Position numbers and translations under genes: made by a program. From assembly GCF_030272615.1 (NCBI RefSeq), contig NC_081410.1, forward strand, positions 221,389,415-221,453,414: DNA of 64,000 bases, written 5' to 3'. The stretch comes from Cryptomeria japonica. Its lineage: Eukaryota; Streptophyta; Pinopsida; Cupressales; Cupressaceae. Shown piece after piece: positions 22,961 to 35,930 of the stretch (position 1 is the first letter of the stretch; the number at the start of each line of letters is the position of its first letter). The notes beneath the pieces are model-generated. The model had not been told where the DNA came from, did no database searches, and saw only the letters and a program-made list of their open reading frames with translations.

Positions 22961-24040
22961 ATATAGGCACTTGTCCCCAATGTCAACTAAGTCTATAATA
23001 GGATTACTTTGCTTGAAACTATTTTTAGTACATGCTTTGTGAAAGCTAGCTATCAATCTTAAATTACATCATGCACAAGACATGTCCTTCTAGGATGTAC
23101 ATGCTTGTTCTTGTGCATTTTCCTCTAATTGTAGCAGGTGCTTATCCTCTCTTATTCTTGGTACATGATAACATTATCCAAAGCATGATACATAATAATT
23201 TTAGTTCTTCTAATTCTAGCAGATGCTTATCCTATGCTATTGTTGGCACATGATAACAATATTCAAAACATGATACATGATATTCTTGGTGCCAACATGG
23301 AATATATTGAGAAAGAAGAGATCGATGTTTACTTTGAGGCATCAAACATAAAAAATGTTTCCATCCTAAAAACATTTCTTCAAGTTAGTTGTCTGAAGTT
23401 CATTTTTTTCCTACATTGCATCCCCGTATATGATATATCAATTCAGCACATTCCCTGCATCAAAACTACAGCCATAGTTAATTCCCTACATAGGCTTGTG
23501 CTTTGGCTGGAGTCTTAGACTCATTAGGACCATTTGTGTTGTAAGTAACATTCTTGAAGCTTACACTTACTAATAATACGAAGAGAGATAGAGTAGCCAG
23601 AATAATGAAAAACAAAATCACTTTTGACCATCCATAAGGCCAAATCTGGATTACATATCTAAAATATAATATTCAATTACTATTACAAATCTAAAACAAC
23701 AAATACTCTAGAATGTAAAAATTTGCAAAAGATTCCATGAGAACAGAAAGATTATAACTAATTCTAGCATTTTCAGATATTCAGACATGTTTATGGTTAT
23801 GTGCTCCTCTCGTTGCAGAAGTTCAACTTCATTCCCCACCCATATTTTTGTTTTCCCATGAGAGGTCGTGACAGCTGGAAATATAAAAGATGGAGTCTCT
23901 ACTATGATTCATATAGATTTTAATGCTTTTAATATGCACAGAGATGGCTGAGCTATTATATTACATGCAAAGCATGTTTATAAAATAGAAAAAATATTTT
24001 AGTTGAAATTATTTTCCTTGCATCGAGATTCTATATCTAG
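22961..24040. other. CACTA interior, nothing recognised
   Basis: AT-rich. A degenerate direct repeat of about 90 bp (TGCTTATCCTCT...ATGATAACA) lies near 23130-23270. Confidence 0.45.
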
Positions 24041-24811
24041 TCTCTTAGCATATGCCTATGAATGTTTTATTCCCCTTCATTTATCTAAGCGTATTGGGCT
24101 TGACAAATCATGATTTGTTTTAGGTTAATTATTTGCAAAATATTGTATACAACAAATTCATAGAGCTAGTAATGAGCTGATTTCATAGTGTTGGTAATAA
24201 GCTGATTATGGAAAATTTATAGTGTTGGTAATGGAAAATTCATAGTGCTAGTGATGAACTAATATCATAGTGCCCATAATGAGCTGATTTGCTAAGGTTT
24301 TCAAATATTGTGTTTTCCCTTACCCTTTTATGAATGCTTTAAGGATGGTGCCAAATATGATGATTTTGCTATCTCTACTACTCTAACCAACGGTATCCAC
24401 TCTTTGAGCATATGCCTATGAATGTTTTATGTCCCTTCATTTATCTGAGCTTATTGGGCTTGACAGATCATGGTTTATTTTAGGTTAATTATTTGCAAAA
24501 TTTTGGATTCAACAAATTCATAGAGATGGTAATGATCTGATTTCGTAGTGTTGGTAATTAGCTGACTATGAAAAATTCATAGTGCTGATAATGAGTTAAT
24601 TTCGTAGTGCTGGTAATAAGATGATTATGTAAAATTCATAGTGTTGGTTATGGAAAATTAATAGTGATAGTAATGAGCTGATTTCATAGTGCTCATAATG
24701 AGCTGATTTGATAAGGTTTTCAAATATTTTGTTTTCCCTAGCCCTTTGTTGAATGCTTTGAGGATGGTGCCAAATATAATGATTTTGCTATCTCCTCTAC
24801 TCTAACCAACA
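24041..24811. repeat. Two-copy tandem repeat, about 350-410 bp per copy, with an inner minisatellite
   Basis: Copies begin at 24041 and 24401 (AGCATATGCCTATGAATG) and end in TTTTGCTATCTC...CTCTAACCAAC. Inside each, a unit of about 40 bp around TTCATAGTGCTGGTAATGAG repeats; the second copy has more units. Confidence 0.85.
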
Positions 24812-24883
24812 AACCTCTTGTTATTAAGTGTTGTGTCTTTGTTTATGAGCTGATTTCTTCCTATGTGGTTTGTCAACACAATC

Positions 24884-27800
24884 CTTTCAAAGATTGTGCA
24901 CCTTTCCCTAATGAAATTAAGTTCATTTCCAAATATTAGAATTCTTGGATATGTTGACTACATGGCATAGTTACTTTTCACCCCAAACTCAAAGGAAAAC
25001 AGATAGTTGTGGCCATGAGCTGAAAATAGCCACATGTTCCACTCACTATGCAACAAGCCATGACTGTATAGAACTATTATGTGACAACATGGTGTGAATA
25101 TAAAGGGTAGAACACCAAAAATAGTAGATGCATTGATGAAGCTAGAACAAAAATGGATGATTTATTGAATTTCAGAGAATGGTCATGTTCAACTCCTTGA
25201 CTGAACTCATTCCCTTCTTGATTGTTTGCATTCACCCTTTCCCTATGACAGTACCATTCACCTTTACATCTCAACAACCCTCACATAGACAACTAGACTC
25301 CAATTCTTCTGATGACAACTTGGACTCACCTTTGCTCCACCAAACCATTTCCCATATTGTAGACACTAACAATGCCTACCAACAACATCAAACTTTTGTC
25401 AACTCATCGACAACCAATATGACTGTGACTGTCCCACAATTTTTCCACTCAACAAACCCTTAACCATTATTTGTTTTGACAAAACCTTACAACATGGACT
25501 CTTGAATTTTATCAATATTAAGAGACCCTCAACACAATGCATTTAACACCCCTTGAAACCTCTTTGGACTTGGACCAACTTTCACGCAAATAATTCTGAT
25601 TTTTCACTGTCAATTTATGACAGTCAATACCCCCTTAACTGAGACAGTCCCTCAAACAATATAAACCAAGTGTTCCCTTCCCTTATAATCACAAGAACAC
25701 TCTCAAAACTCACAAATCCACTCCTCCAAGCCATCACTTTCCCTCACAAACACCTTGCATACACAAAACTTTGCCCAAGCTGCCATCTCACTGTTTTGTC
25801 TCAGTCCGAGACAAAAATTGCAGTCATCTTCCACCATCAAAACACATGCCAACCCATTGCATGGTGACCTGAAAAAGATAAGAAATAATGTACAGACCCT
25901 CTCACATCATTTCACGAAGTTTGGGGCTTAGATCCACGAAACTAAGAAAGATATTACATTTTAATGCATCTCAGGTTACCCAAATGAGGGTTTTGACAGC
26001 CTTCCACTAAAATGTGAATATCTCAGTCAATTCTTAATGAAATCGGGTGATTCAAAAGCCAAAATGAAGTAGATTCACGCCTCCATCCAACCCAATAGTT
26101 TTCAGAACCTGGCACTAAGTTTATGACATGAAATAACGTCTGCAATCAGACTGTTATGCTGAAAAAAAACAAGGAAAACTACAGAAAACTCACTTTTATT
26201 CTTATAAAACTTTTTACATCGACCAATCCCTTGCATTTTGGATCATTACAAATATATTTAAACCTCTTCCCTTCATGGAGACCGACAACCAACTCTTAAC
26301 CACCCATACAACCATTTTTGGGTGTTTACAACTTTAATTTGTTGTCAACTTGACACTTTTAGTTTGTCAATTGACAACTTTTTGATCTTTCTTACAACAT
26401 GAATTAATTTATCATCCCCATTAAATTGATATGGTCATTTTAGGACCTTATGAACACAAAACATTAAATTGTGCACCTTTCCCTAATGAAATTAGGGAAA
26501 GATTGTGCACCTTTCAAAGATTGTGCACCTTTCCCTAATGAAATTAAGTTCATTTCCAAATATTAGAATTCTTGGATATGTTGACTACATGGCATAGTTA
26601 CTTTTCACCCCAAACTCAAAGGAAAACAGATAGTTGTGGCCATGAGCTGAAAATAGCCACATGTTCCACTCACTATGCAACAAGCCATGACTGTATAGAA
26701 CTATTATGTGACAACATGGTGTGAATATAAAGGGTAGAACACCAAAAATAGTAGATGCATTGATGAAGCTAGAACAAAAATGGATGATTTATTGAATTTC
26801 AGAGAATGGTCATGTTCAACTCCTTGACTGAACTCATTCCCTTCTTGATTGTTTGCATTCACCCTTTCCCTATGACAGTACCATTCACCTTTACATCTCA
26901 ACAACCCTCACATAGACAACTAGACTCCAATTCTTCTGATGACAACTTGGACTCACCTTTGCTCCACCAAACCATTTCCCATATTGTAGACACTAACAAT
27001 GCCTACCAACAACATCAAACTTTTGTCAACTCATCGACAACCAATATGACTGTGACTGTCCCACAATTTTTCCACTCAACAAACCCTTAACCATTATTTG
27101 TTTTGACAAAACCTTACAACATGGACTCTTGAATTTTATCAATATTAAGAGACCCTCAACACAATGCATTTAACACCCCTTGAAACCTCTTTGGACTTGG
27201 ACCAACTTTCACGCAAATAATTCTGATTTTTCACTGTCAATTTATGACAGTCAATACCCCCTTAACTGAGACAGTCCCTCAAACAATATAAACCAAGTGT
27301 TCCCTTCCCTTATAATCACAAGAACACTCTCAAAACTCACAAATCCACTCCTCCAAGCCATCACTTTCCCTCACAAACACCTTGCATACACAAAACTTTG
27401 CCCAAGCTGCCATCTCACTGTTTTGTCTCAGTCCGAGACAAAAATTGCAGTCATCTTCCACCATCAAAACACATGCCAACCCATTGCATGGTGACCTGAA
27501 AAAGATAAGAAATAATGTACAGACCCTCTCACATCATTTCACGAAGTTTGGGGCTTAGATCCACGAAACTAAGAAAGATATTACATTTTAATGCATCTCA
27601 GGTTACCCAAATGAGGGTTTTGACAGCCTTCCACTAAAATGTGAATATCTCAGTCAATTCTTAATGAAATCGGGTGATTCAAAAGCCAAAATGAAGTAGA
27701 TTCACGCCTCCATCCAACCCAATAGTTTTCAGAACCTGGCACTAAGTTTATGACATGAAATAACGTCTGCAATCAGACTGTTATGCTGAAAAAAAACAAG

Positions 27801-28095
27801 GAAAACTACAGAAAACTCACTTTTATTCTTATAAAACTTTTTACATCGACCAATCCCTTGCATTTTGGATCATTACAAATATATTTAAACCTCTTCCCTT
27901 CATGGAGACCGACAACCAACTCTTAACCACCCATACAACCATTTTTGGGTGTTTACAACTTTAATTTGTTGTCAACTTGACACTTTTAGTTTGTCAATTG
28001 ACAACTTTTTGATCTTTCTTACAACATGAATTAATTTATCATCCCCATTAAATTGATATGGTCATTTTAGGACCTTATGAACACAAAACATTAAA
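24884..28095. repeat. 1,585-bp tandem duplication with a 42-bp junction
   Basis: 24884-26468 recurs at 26511-28095, offset 1,627 bp, and looks identical wherever I compared it; both copies contain the same small open stretches. The 42 bp between them (26469-26510) are short pieces of the unit's own start (TTGTGCACCTTTCCCTAATG, ATTAGGGAAA, GATTGTGCAC). The duplication is therefore recent and arose within the element. Confidence 0.95.
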
Positions 28096-31000
28096 CAAAC
28101 CCTTATCTACCCCTTGAACCCCATACATGACTCAATTTGACATTATTTGCCCAACATGGCAATTATGACAACTTGATTACAAAATGACTCAATCTGAGTA
28201 AATATGGCTTTAATAGCCTCAATTACATTATCAAATGGTCTTTTAGACCTTGTAGACTCAAAACTCTTCTTAGATCCTTTTATGGCCCTTTGATAGCCAT
28301 TCTTTCCTTGGGTGCTGTTTGGAAATGAGCTGTTATCACAAGTAACATTAAACCTCCCAAGAGAAAAAATGGCTTCAAAAGTGGCAGTCTGTACAACGCT
28401 GATTAATCCATTTACTAAATATGCATTGATACTTACTCCATTGTCTACAGCCTTGGAAGAGTTATTACCTTCATCAAATACATCATCAAAAACACTAGTT
28501 TTATTATGGAGTATTTTAGATATTATATATAAATGTTACATTCACCATCTTTATGAATTCAACCTGTTACTGGTCTACTTTCTGTGATGACTTAGAAACC
28601 TGTAGCTTTGTCTATAACATTTCAGAGTTGCTGCTTGCACTGAACCTAGACACGTGTATCTCTGCCCTTGAAGCTACTGTAGCTGCTCTTCAATGTTGAT
28701 TGTCATGACAGTGCTATCTCCTTAGTGGACTGCTAATGATTGCTATTTCACTGTCCTTTACAATGGGTTGTTTAGTGACTGGTGACTTTTTCTATGGAAG
28801 CTTCTTTCACTGTCCCCTTTGTATACTTTTGTCCCTTGAGAAATCTCATCCTTTTATGAATGCCCTCTTACTGATATTTACCTTCTAAAGCAAGGTAACA
28901 AGGACTGATATTTGCTTTGGTTGTGTCCTCCTTATGAAGCCTGCTCTTGACAGTGACTTGTCATTGCACAATAGGTCTTTTCACTGCTTCTTTTATTATA
29001 GGTTGTCTTTATGTTGCAACATCTTACATGGAGGCCTCTTTACCTTCACTGTCTTTTGACAGTGACCTCACCGCCCTGCAATTTATCTTTACTTACTGTC
29101 TTCTTGGCTCATTGATTAATGATTTCTGATTTCTGTAATGGAATGCCTTTGCCTTTGGTATCACACGCTCAGTCTAATACTTGTCTCTTATTTACTTGAA
29201 GTCACTTGGACTACAAAATGAACTGTCTACTATATTTTGTGCCTGATCTTGACAGTGACTTTATTGCATACTATGCTCCCTTTCTTTGTGTCATTTTGAT
29301 TTATAATCTATGAATGCACTATCTTCTCCTTAACCTAGGTCACTTCCCTTAACCTTTAATTCTTAGCCTTTGGCATATAGAACAACTCATATTGCCTCCT
29401 ATTTACTGACCTATATCATTGATCATAACACATATGATTGTGACCCTTGACATAGTCCAAATGCTTTGGTATCTCATTGTGACCAATCCCTGTACAAAAT
29501 GATTGATACAACCAAAATAGTGCAGCACAGGAACAATAGTGAGAAAGCCTTATATTGCAAGGTAGTTAAATCACATTCTATGTGATGGCTCAATGACAAA
29601 GATATTTCAATGAAAAGAACATACATGCCATGAATCACTAATATTGTATGGTTTTTAACCCAAAAGAGCAAGAGAAATGATCAAAGAACAGTAATAATTT
29701 AATGATAGGGATTCACTATGATTGTGTTTTTATACTAAAGATGGTATTGACTGCCTTTATCTCTGTCATTGAGACTATCGTTTGAGTGCATCATCATTGT
29801 GCACTTTGAATGGTGTCTATTTTTTTAAAGCTGCAACTGTGTCTTTTATGCTACAGACCCTTCTCATCACCGTACATGTCTGCTTCTAAGGTCTGAGATT
29901 ATCTTTGTGCTATTTCAAAATCAAAAGTTTTATGTCCTTCATACCTCTGTGAGTGCTGCTCTAAATCTATGTGCCTTTCTATGGTTATGGCAATCCTTTG
30001 TGGTTTGATGACTGCATATATGGCTTCTTTCATGCTTATAACACTGCTAATGGTAGATATATCCTCGAACCTACTGTCTTTATTGGCACTGTCTTGAGTC
30101 TTATTTACTGTTATTTGACAATCTCCTCATCCTCCATCATTGCTCTATTAAATGAAATCCTCCTTTTAAGACTGTTTATTCATTGCTTTCTAGTATCACC
30201 AGCCTATGACTCAGACAAAAGTAGCTTTTGAACATATGAAGCTACTGTGCACATATTTTATCATTCACTGTCACTAAACCTTCATGAGACTGCTCTAGCA
30301 CATTCATTATTTTATGACAGTCATTAGCTCTTTTCCATTACATCATCATTACTAAACTTTTGGGTGCTCTCACTGCGTTTGTGACTTCCCTTGGCTTATG
30401 TAGTATGTGACCGTACCTGACCTTTGATGCCTAGCAGAGATATTTGCCTCAGATCCTAATGTCAATACGTGCTCTTCACTAATCTTTATAGGGCCTTCAA
30501 CATATTACCCTTGTAACTTTTGATCTCACTATCTTGGTACCTTGATTGTGAGGACTGTGGTGCTAGTAGAGATTGTATATCAAACTCTTTGATAACTGTC
30601 CATCTTATTCTTATGACTACCTTGTGACTGTGAATGGTGTTTAGAGGGCTATTACTTCATTGGCTGTGAAATACCTTGGGAGTATGAATCTTTAGGTCTG
30701 TTCTTTGAGTTGCATCTGACTGTTAATGACCTGTCACTGCGGAGCTTTTTGAGTGTCCTATGACTGATGACTATTCTTTTGTGGCCCTTAAAGCTTTCTA
30801 TGCTTTTGAATGGTCTCCGAACCTTTAAGTTTCTTTTATCTCCTTTGTGGCTGCTCATACTACCATGTAAAATCCGAAGGATCGAACCATATTAATACTC
30901 TTGGTTGTTGTGTGTTTTCATATCTGTGATGACTGTCTTATTAAGACTGTCATGCCCTATTAAATCAGCCCTTGGACTGTCATAAATGTATTCACTTTGT

Positions 31001-33315
31001 TCTAAGATTCTTGTCCTTAGGTTTGTGTTTTTAAAGTCAGCTCCTTTGATATCTCTGTGACTATATTTGACAGTGGATTGACTGTGATTTGATCTGTGAA
31101 TCAACCTCTTAAAGATTCTGTAGCTTTGTGAATGATTCTTTTGATAGTGATATACCACCTTCTAGGTACTCATTGCTACTCATATATCTTAGCTTGTCTC
31201 AAATCTCAAGCTTGTGCATCGAATCTATTTGCAACTCTTAGCATTCTCTAGACTCTTTGTGACTCAGTTTGCTGCCATTATCATGAACAACAGTGACAAC
31301 AAGATACTATTCCTTGGACTAATCTGGACTTAATGACCACTAGAGCCAATTCTTAAACAACGAAAACCCTATGTATGTAGCAATGAACTTTTGGGAAAAA
31401 GATGAAACTTTTAAATGTGCTCTCCTAACTGTACAAGGATACTTTAAAGAAATAAAGTAAACACCACTGAAGGCAAAAGCAAACATAAGATGAGATTTCT
31501 CATATACACCAAATCATAGATATATCAAGTCTAAAAGTGCAGACCATACTGACAAGGTATCACTGTCAAACATTACATGGAGATATGACTAACATAGTAT
31601 CAAAACAATCCCAGACCTGCAAATACTCCAAGATGACTAACATAGTATCACTGTCAAACATTACACAGAGATATCAGTAACATAGTATACTCCAAGATGA
31701 CTGACTTGCAGAGTAAAACACTATCATCCTAAAGGCAAATCACCATGAAATGATGTTGATGCACAAAGAATATAAATAGTAAAGAGCATCTATGATAGAC
31801 ACAGAGTAGTATCATATTTTTGATAGTATCTATAGTGGACCATACACAGTCATGAGGCTTAATGATAGTGAAGATACCTTCAATACATCCTTAGGATTGT
31901 GATATCACCGATACAGAGGAGCCTTCCATGAAGTTTGAATCATGAAGACAATGAATAAAAGAATACAGTGATAATAAGAGCTCTTTCTAAACAAATCACA
32001 AGGATGATTGGTATATGCCATGACAATGCCCATAGACAAAGAAGAAGGTTGTGCAGTCAGCAGATTAAAGCAAGATTCCAATGAACAGGGAAAGGTGCAG
32101 TCTTCAAGGCCTGTGACAGAAGACAAAGAATGCAAATACAATAAACTCAGTGATGTATAAAGCATTCAAATAATGGTTAAAAGGTTAGTAAACACAGTAC
32201 AATGATGGATAAAAGATGGTAAATCTGAACAAATAGCAGTATCATGCGTAAATATTCAGAGGTTCACTATCAAAGATTAGTGACTACCAATATATACAGG
32301 TAAATGATGAAAAGAAAATCTCAGCAAGTGAGAAAAGAGGTCAAAGGAGATAAAAGCATGAAATGACAGACCTGAGATTACAATGTTCTTATGTTGCAAA
32401 ACATCTTTATGATCTACTTTCTCTATCTGTTACATATCTGAGACTCCCTTCACCCCGAGTTCCTTGTGAGTGCCTGTGACTTTGACTGCAGCTTTTTATG
32501 GACCTTTTGACAGTCTTTTATGGCTGTGACTGTGTTGGTGACAGTCATGAATGATTATTTCATTATGGAGAAGATTGTCAATTGAAAATACTATCACAGT
32601 TCCCTTTTGACATTACTGGTCATGAGTTTGTCTATAGTATTCTAGGGCTCGAACCTTTAACTGATTCATATGTCATCTACAGTTATATCTGCTACCTTCT
32701 GCAAGAGTTGATGGTGTTCAATAGACCTGAGTTTCCATATCCATGTTCATGACTATATATCCCTCATTATTACAGCTCTACCCCTACCTTGACAAAGATC
32801 TATGCATGTTGTCTTTGTTTCATGCATGAGGGCACTGATATGTCTTTGAGTTTGAAAATCTTTGTAATTTGTTACTGTCAAATATAGTAACACATGGGCT
32901 CTTCTTTACTATATATTGTGAATGGTACTTTGAATGCATCTTCAAATGCCCCTAACTGTCCTATGAAGACATCAATGATGATATCTTGTTGAAGGTTTTT
33001 TACTGTTCCACACTGAGTAATGACATTTAAGATACTGTATAAATGGCCTTGTATTTCACATGGCATGTAGTCTGAAAGTAAATAAATTTGCCTCACTAGG
33101 GTTTGCATGAATAAATGTGTTCACATTACTTTTCCATGAAAGATATTAGGGTTTGGAGGCTTAACATGAGATTATCATGCAAGTATCATGCAAGTTATAG
33201 TTTTACCTTTGAAAGATAGAAAGATAGTTGCATAAAAATCAAATACTTGATTTTGTATTTTGTAGAAATGTATGTTTATAGGCTAACATAAGATACATGG
33301 TATAATTATTCTTAA
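28096..33315. other. CACTA interior, right part, enriched in ACTGTC/GACAGT
   Basis: No gene was recognised. The hexamer ACTGTC or its complement appears at least 20 times between about 28700 and 33000, often within TGACAGTGACT or CACTGTCA. About two would be expected by chance. ORFs are all under 100 codons and look accidental. A short repeat (AACATAGTATCA...CACTGTCAAACATTACA) lies near 31550-31690. Confidence 0.6.
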
Positions 33316-33388
33316 AGGGTGCTAGCTCAAATGGAAGAGCACTTGCTTTACAAGCAGAAAGATGGTGGTTCGATTCCATCGTGCCCTA
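33316..33388 (+). tRNA. tRNA-Val(UAC)-like gene inside the CACTA element
   Basis: This 73-nt sequence folds into a full cloverleaf. The acceptor AGGGTGC pairs with GTGCCCT (two wobbles), the D stem is GCTC/GAGC, and the loop contains GG. The anticodon loop TTTACAA gives UAC at 33349-33351. The anticodon stem has one mismatch at its outer pair, the variable loop is five bases, and the T arm is GGTGG-TTCGATT-CCATC. A and B boxes are perfect (TAGCTCAAATGG, GGTTCGATTCC). No CCA is encoded and no T-run terminator follows closely. The sequence resembles bacterial and organellar tRNA-Val more than a typical plant nuclear one, so an organellar origin is likely; this is inference. Confidence 0.75.
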
Positions 33389-33708
33389 ATATGACTAAAT
33401 ATATGACTAGTTGATGAAAAAATAATGATTAAAATGACTAAATATACTACCAATTGACAACAATTAATGACTAAATAAATGACCAATTAACAACAATCAA
33501 TGACTAAATTAACGACCAAATCAATGACTAAATCAATCAATGACTAAATATATGACTAAATTAGTGACTATCATGACTAAATAAATGACCAGATAACAAC
33601 AATCAATGATTGACAATAAACTACCACTGGTCACGTGATCAAATTTAGTCATTTATCTACAATTTTTGGTAGTTTATTTAGTCATATATTGTTGTTTTTG
33701 TACTAGTG
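33389..33708. repeat. CACTA right subterminal repeats and terminus
   Basis: About ten ATGACTAAAT-type units (for example TAATGACTAAATAAATGACC, ATCAATGACTAAAT) run from 33392 to 33590. Next come a GTCACGTGATCAAATTTAGTC segment that mirrors GACTACGTGACCAAAATTTTTAGTC at the left end, and the terminal TACTAGTG. Confidence 0.85.
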
Positions 33709-34405
33709 ATACCGAAAGGTATTCTTTTTATCTTTCTTAATCTTTTGCAGATTAGTCATGAGCTCTTTTAACATTACACTGCATAGATCATAATGGGCAT
33801 CCTATGCCACCAAAATGTTATTACTGGAGACAGAGTTTAGCCGTTTTGATTGGATAACCATTGCTACAAACTTAACATCAATATATCTGACATCATCTAC
33901 CCTCATAGACCTTCCATCAAAAGTTGTGCCGGTAAGTTTATTTAGTTCAGTGTTAGATAACTTACATCTAGTGTCGAGAACGCCTCCCTTTTTGTGAAGA
34001 CATGTAACATTCTTGATAACTTCCTCATTAATCTTGTACGACCGATCCAATCAGATGAATTCTCCATGAATGCGGCTCAAAACATAGCGTACCCATTATG
34101 CCTCATCAAAAGTCGAGAAATCCATAAACTGCATGAAACCCTTCCTCTGCAAATGTGCAAATTCCGGTTTCAGCGGTTAAAACACAGGACAACTCATATC
34201 CGCCAAGTTCTTCATTATTGCAGTGGATGTATGCCCTAATATCCTTAGTGTGAAGAACTCCATGATAAACTTGGGAAAATGCACCTAACGACTCGTCCAA
34301 AAGGGATTTGTACAGATGCTTCTTGAAAATGGGACAAGGGCGGTTCTTGATCTCAACCACCAAGGGAGTATCAATGCTGGATGAAGATGAAGCCATTGCA
34401 ACCAA
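33709..34405 (-). pseudogene. Element H second ORF, 5' part
   Basis: Starts at ATG 34405 (MVAMASSSSSIDTPLVVEIK). Recognisable continuous pieces are HKKGGVLDTRCKLSNTELNK, DDVRYIDVKFVAMVIQS and LKELMTNLQKIKKNTFR. A frameshift near 34125 and stops after DEA, EFI and LVA interrupt it; the first two fit CAA to TAA and CGA to TGA. The ORF continues at 17107 once the CACTA is removed. It is not an integrase or RT and I do not know the family. It sits downstream of the coiled-coil/zinc-knuckle ORF, where an autonomous copia element would have pol. Confidence 0.55.
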
Positions 34406-34781
34406 ACATGAAAGCTAGGGTTTCTGTAAACATGAAAATACCTCGAAAATGCTGCCGGGAGATCAAATTGCTTGAAAGAAAGTGCTTGCTGAAATCTCTC
34501 TAGAACTCTGAAATGCTCTGGAAATTCACTCGCTTGAATACTCGATTGTTGTGTGAAGAAAATAACTTAACTTTTCCTTTTTATCGCTGTTAACCCTAAT
34601 TTTCCATTGTCATAAATGCTGTCGATTAGGCTTGACCGGTTCACATGATCTGCAAGTAAATTCCAGTAAAACACTAAAATCTCCTCTGTATCCATCCACA
34701 ATCATAATGTTCTGACTACAGACCAAATCCGGGGTATCTGCATGATCTTCAATGATTTTCCTACCCCTAAGGCCGAATGCC
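34406..34781 (-). other. Spacer between the two ORFs of element H
   Basis: Non-coding as far as I can see; no motif recognised. Confidence 0.4.
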
Positions 34782-35893
34782 TTAGTTACCGATTGTATCT
34801 GCTACCGATGTAGGGCCTGATGACTCTACCGATTGTTCTGTCAATGGTGTATCAGAGTTTCTCACCCATCTCATCTCATGCTGCTTCCTGATATCTTCCA
34901 CTTTTTCCTTGCCCTTCTCATCAGTGTTTCCATTATTTGCCGGTGGATTCTTACTTCTGCAATATCTAGCCATATGCCTAATCTTGTTGCATGCATAACA
35001 AACAATATTGTTTTTCTGAATTGCCTTGTTGACCCCTTGATTTTCTTGATTTCCTTTTGATCTGCATTGATTAGCCATATGTCCAAATCTACTACATGCA
35101 TGACATCTTACATTTCCAAGACTGGTGAATGATGCATTGTTTCGATTATTCCTATTTTTGCACTAACTAGCCATATGACCATATTTATTGCAAGCAAAGC
35201 ATGTACCATTGAATTTGTTAGCATTAGGCTGTCTTATCGGTGATTTCATGGTTTTGGTTGAAATGATTCTGCTTCTGTCCGGTTGATTGATCTTGTTGTG
35301 TAGTACCAAAGCTTTCTCCTTCTTCATAACCAAGACCTCTTTTGTCATTAGCATTTCTCTGATTCTTCAACATTTCATCAAGTTTGGCAGAGCTGGCTAG
35401 AAATTTATCCTTGTACTCATTAGCACTGACCAAATCATCTCTCATGATTAAAATATGTCTTTCAAGTTCCTGTTCATTGTTCTGGGACTGGACAAATTCA
35501 AGTTTCAGCATATCATTTGCATGAGTCAATCTATTGCATTCCTCAGATCTATCCTTCAATTCTTGAGCTAGGTTTTTTTCATTTTTCTTTATGTCTTCAA
35601 TCTCCTTGCAAATTCTCGTGGTTAAGGCTTGCATCTCATTCTTCAAGATAGTGTTCTCCTGAGTAAGCTTCTGACAATGATCCTTCATAACATCTTCCTC
35701 ATCACTGTTCTGATTTTGCAGTTGATCACAAAGTTCCTTCCTCTTAGCCTTAATAGCTGAAAGCTTTCCTTGTAATGAAATGATGTGTTCTCTGCCTTGC
35801 TTTAGTTCACTTTTTCAGTTTACTTTTCTCCATCTGCTCATTATCAAGATTCTCAGGAGCAAGTCTGAGTTGCTGCTGCAGACCGGTTTCCAT
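34782..35893 (-). pseudogene. Element H first ORF: coiled coil plus three CCHC-type knuckles (gag-like)
   Basis: A likely start at ATG 35893 (METGLQQQLRLAPENLDNEQ) leads into a long coiled coil (35224-35780: KDHCQKLTQENTILKNEMQA and following). Three cysteine knuckles come next: CFACNKYGHMAS (truncated by a stop), CHACSRFGHMANQC and CYACNKIRHMARYC; the third has Arg in place of Gly. Several frameshifts (near 35815, 35350 and 35160) break it. Knuckles of this kind bind RNA in gag proteins. The coiled coil replaces the usual copia gag domain, which is unusual. The Tat-like element inserted 37 bp upstream of this start, at 35930/49522. Confidence 0.6.
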
Positions 35894-35930
35894 TGATTTC
35901 AAATTCTAGATCTTCCTCAAGTGGTCAAAC

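Larger units (their letters stand above)
17108..33708. mobile_element. CACTA (En/Spm) DNA transposon, 16.6 kb, apparently non-autonomous
   Basis: The left end reads CACTAGTAGAAA and the right end TTTTTGTACTAGTG, an inverted pair differing at one inner base. The 3-bp target duplication ATA (17105-17107 and 33709-33711) is exact and typical for CACTA elements. Removing the element rejoins an open reading frame of element H. Both ends carry arrays of an ATGACTAAAT motif, as expected of transposase-binding subterminal repeats. The longest ORFs inside are under 100 codons and none resembles TNP2- or TNPA-type transposase, so it probably moved with enzymes supplied from elsewhere. The interior holds captured and rearranged DNA listed separately. 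Confidence 0.93.

Noticed and set aside
25077-27494. Identical ORF pairs (66, 94 and 65 codons) suggesting a duplicated gene
   Set aside because: They are identical because the 1,585-bp block is a recent tandem duplication; no domain or codon bias supports coding.
30652-31158. Two minus-strand ORFs with basic composition
   Set aside because: Short, no motif, inside the ACTGTC-rich field of the CACTA.
33316-33388. The tRNA-like sequence as the head of a SINE
   Set aside because: The acceptor stem closes fully at the expected position and no SINE body or A/T tail follows; the transposon's own repeats start at once.
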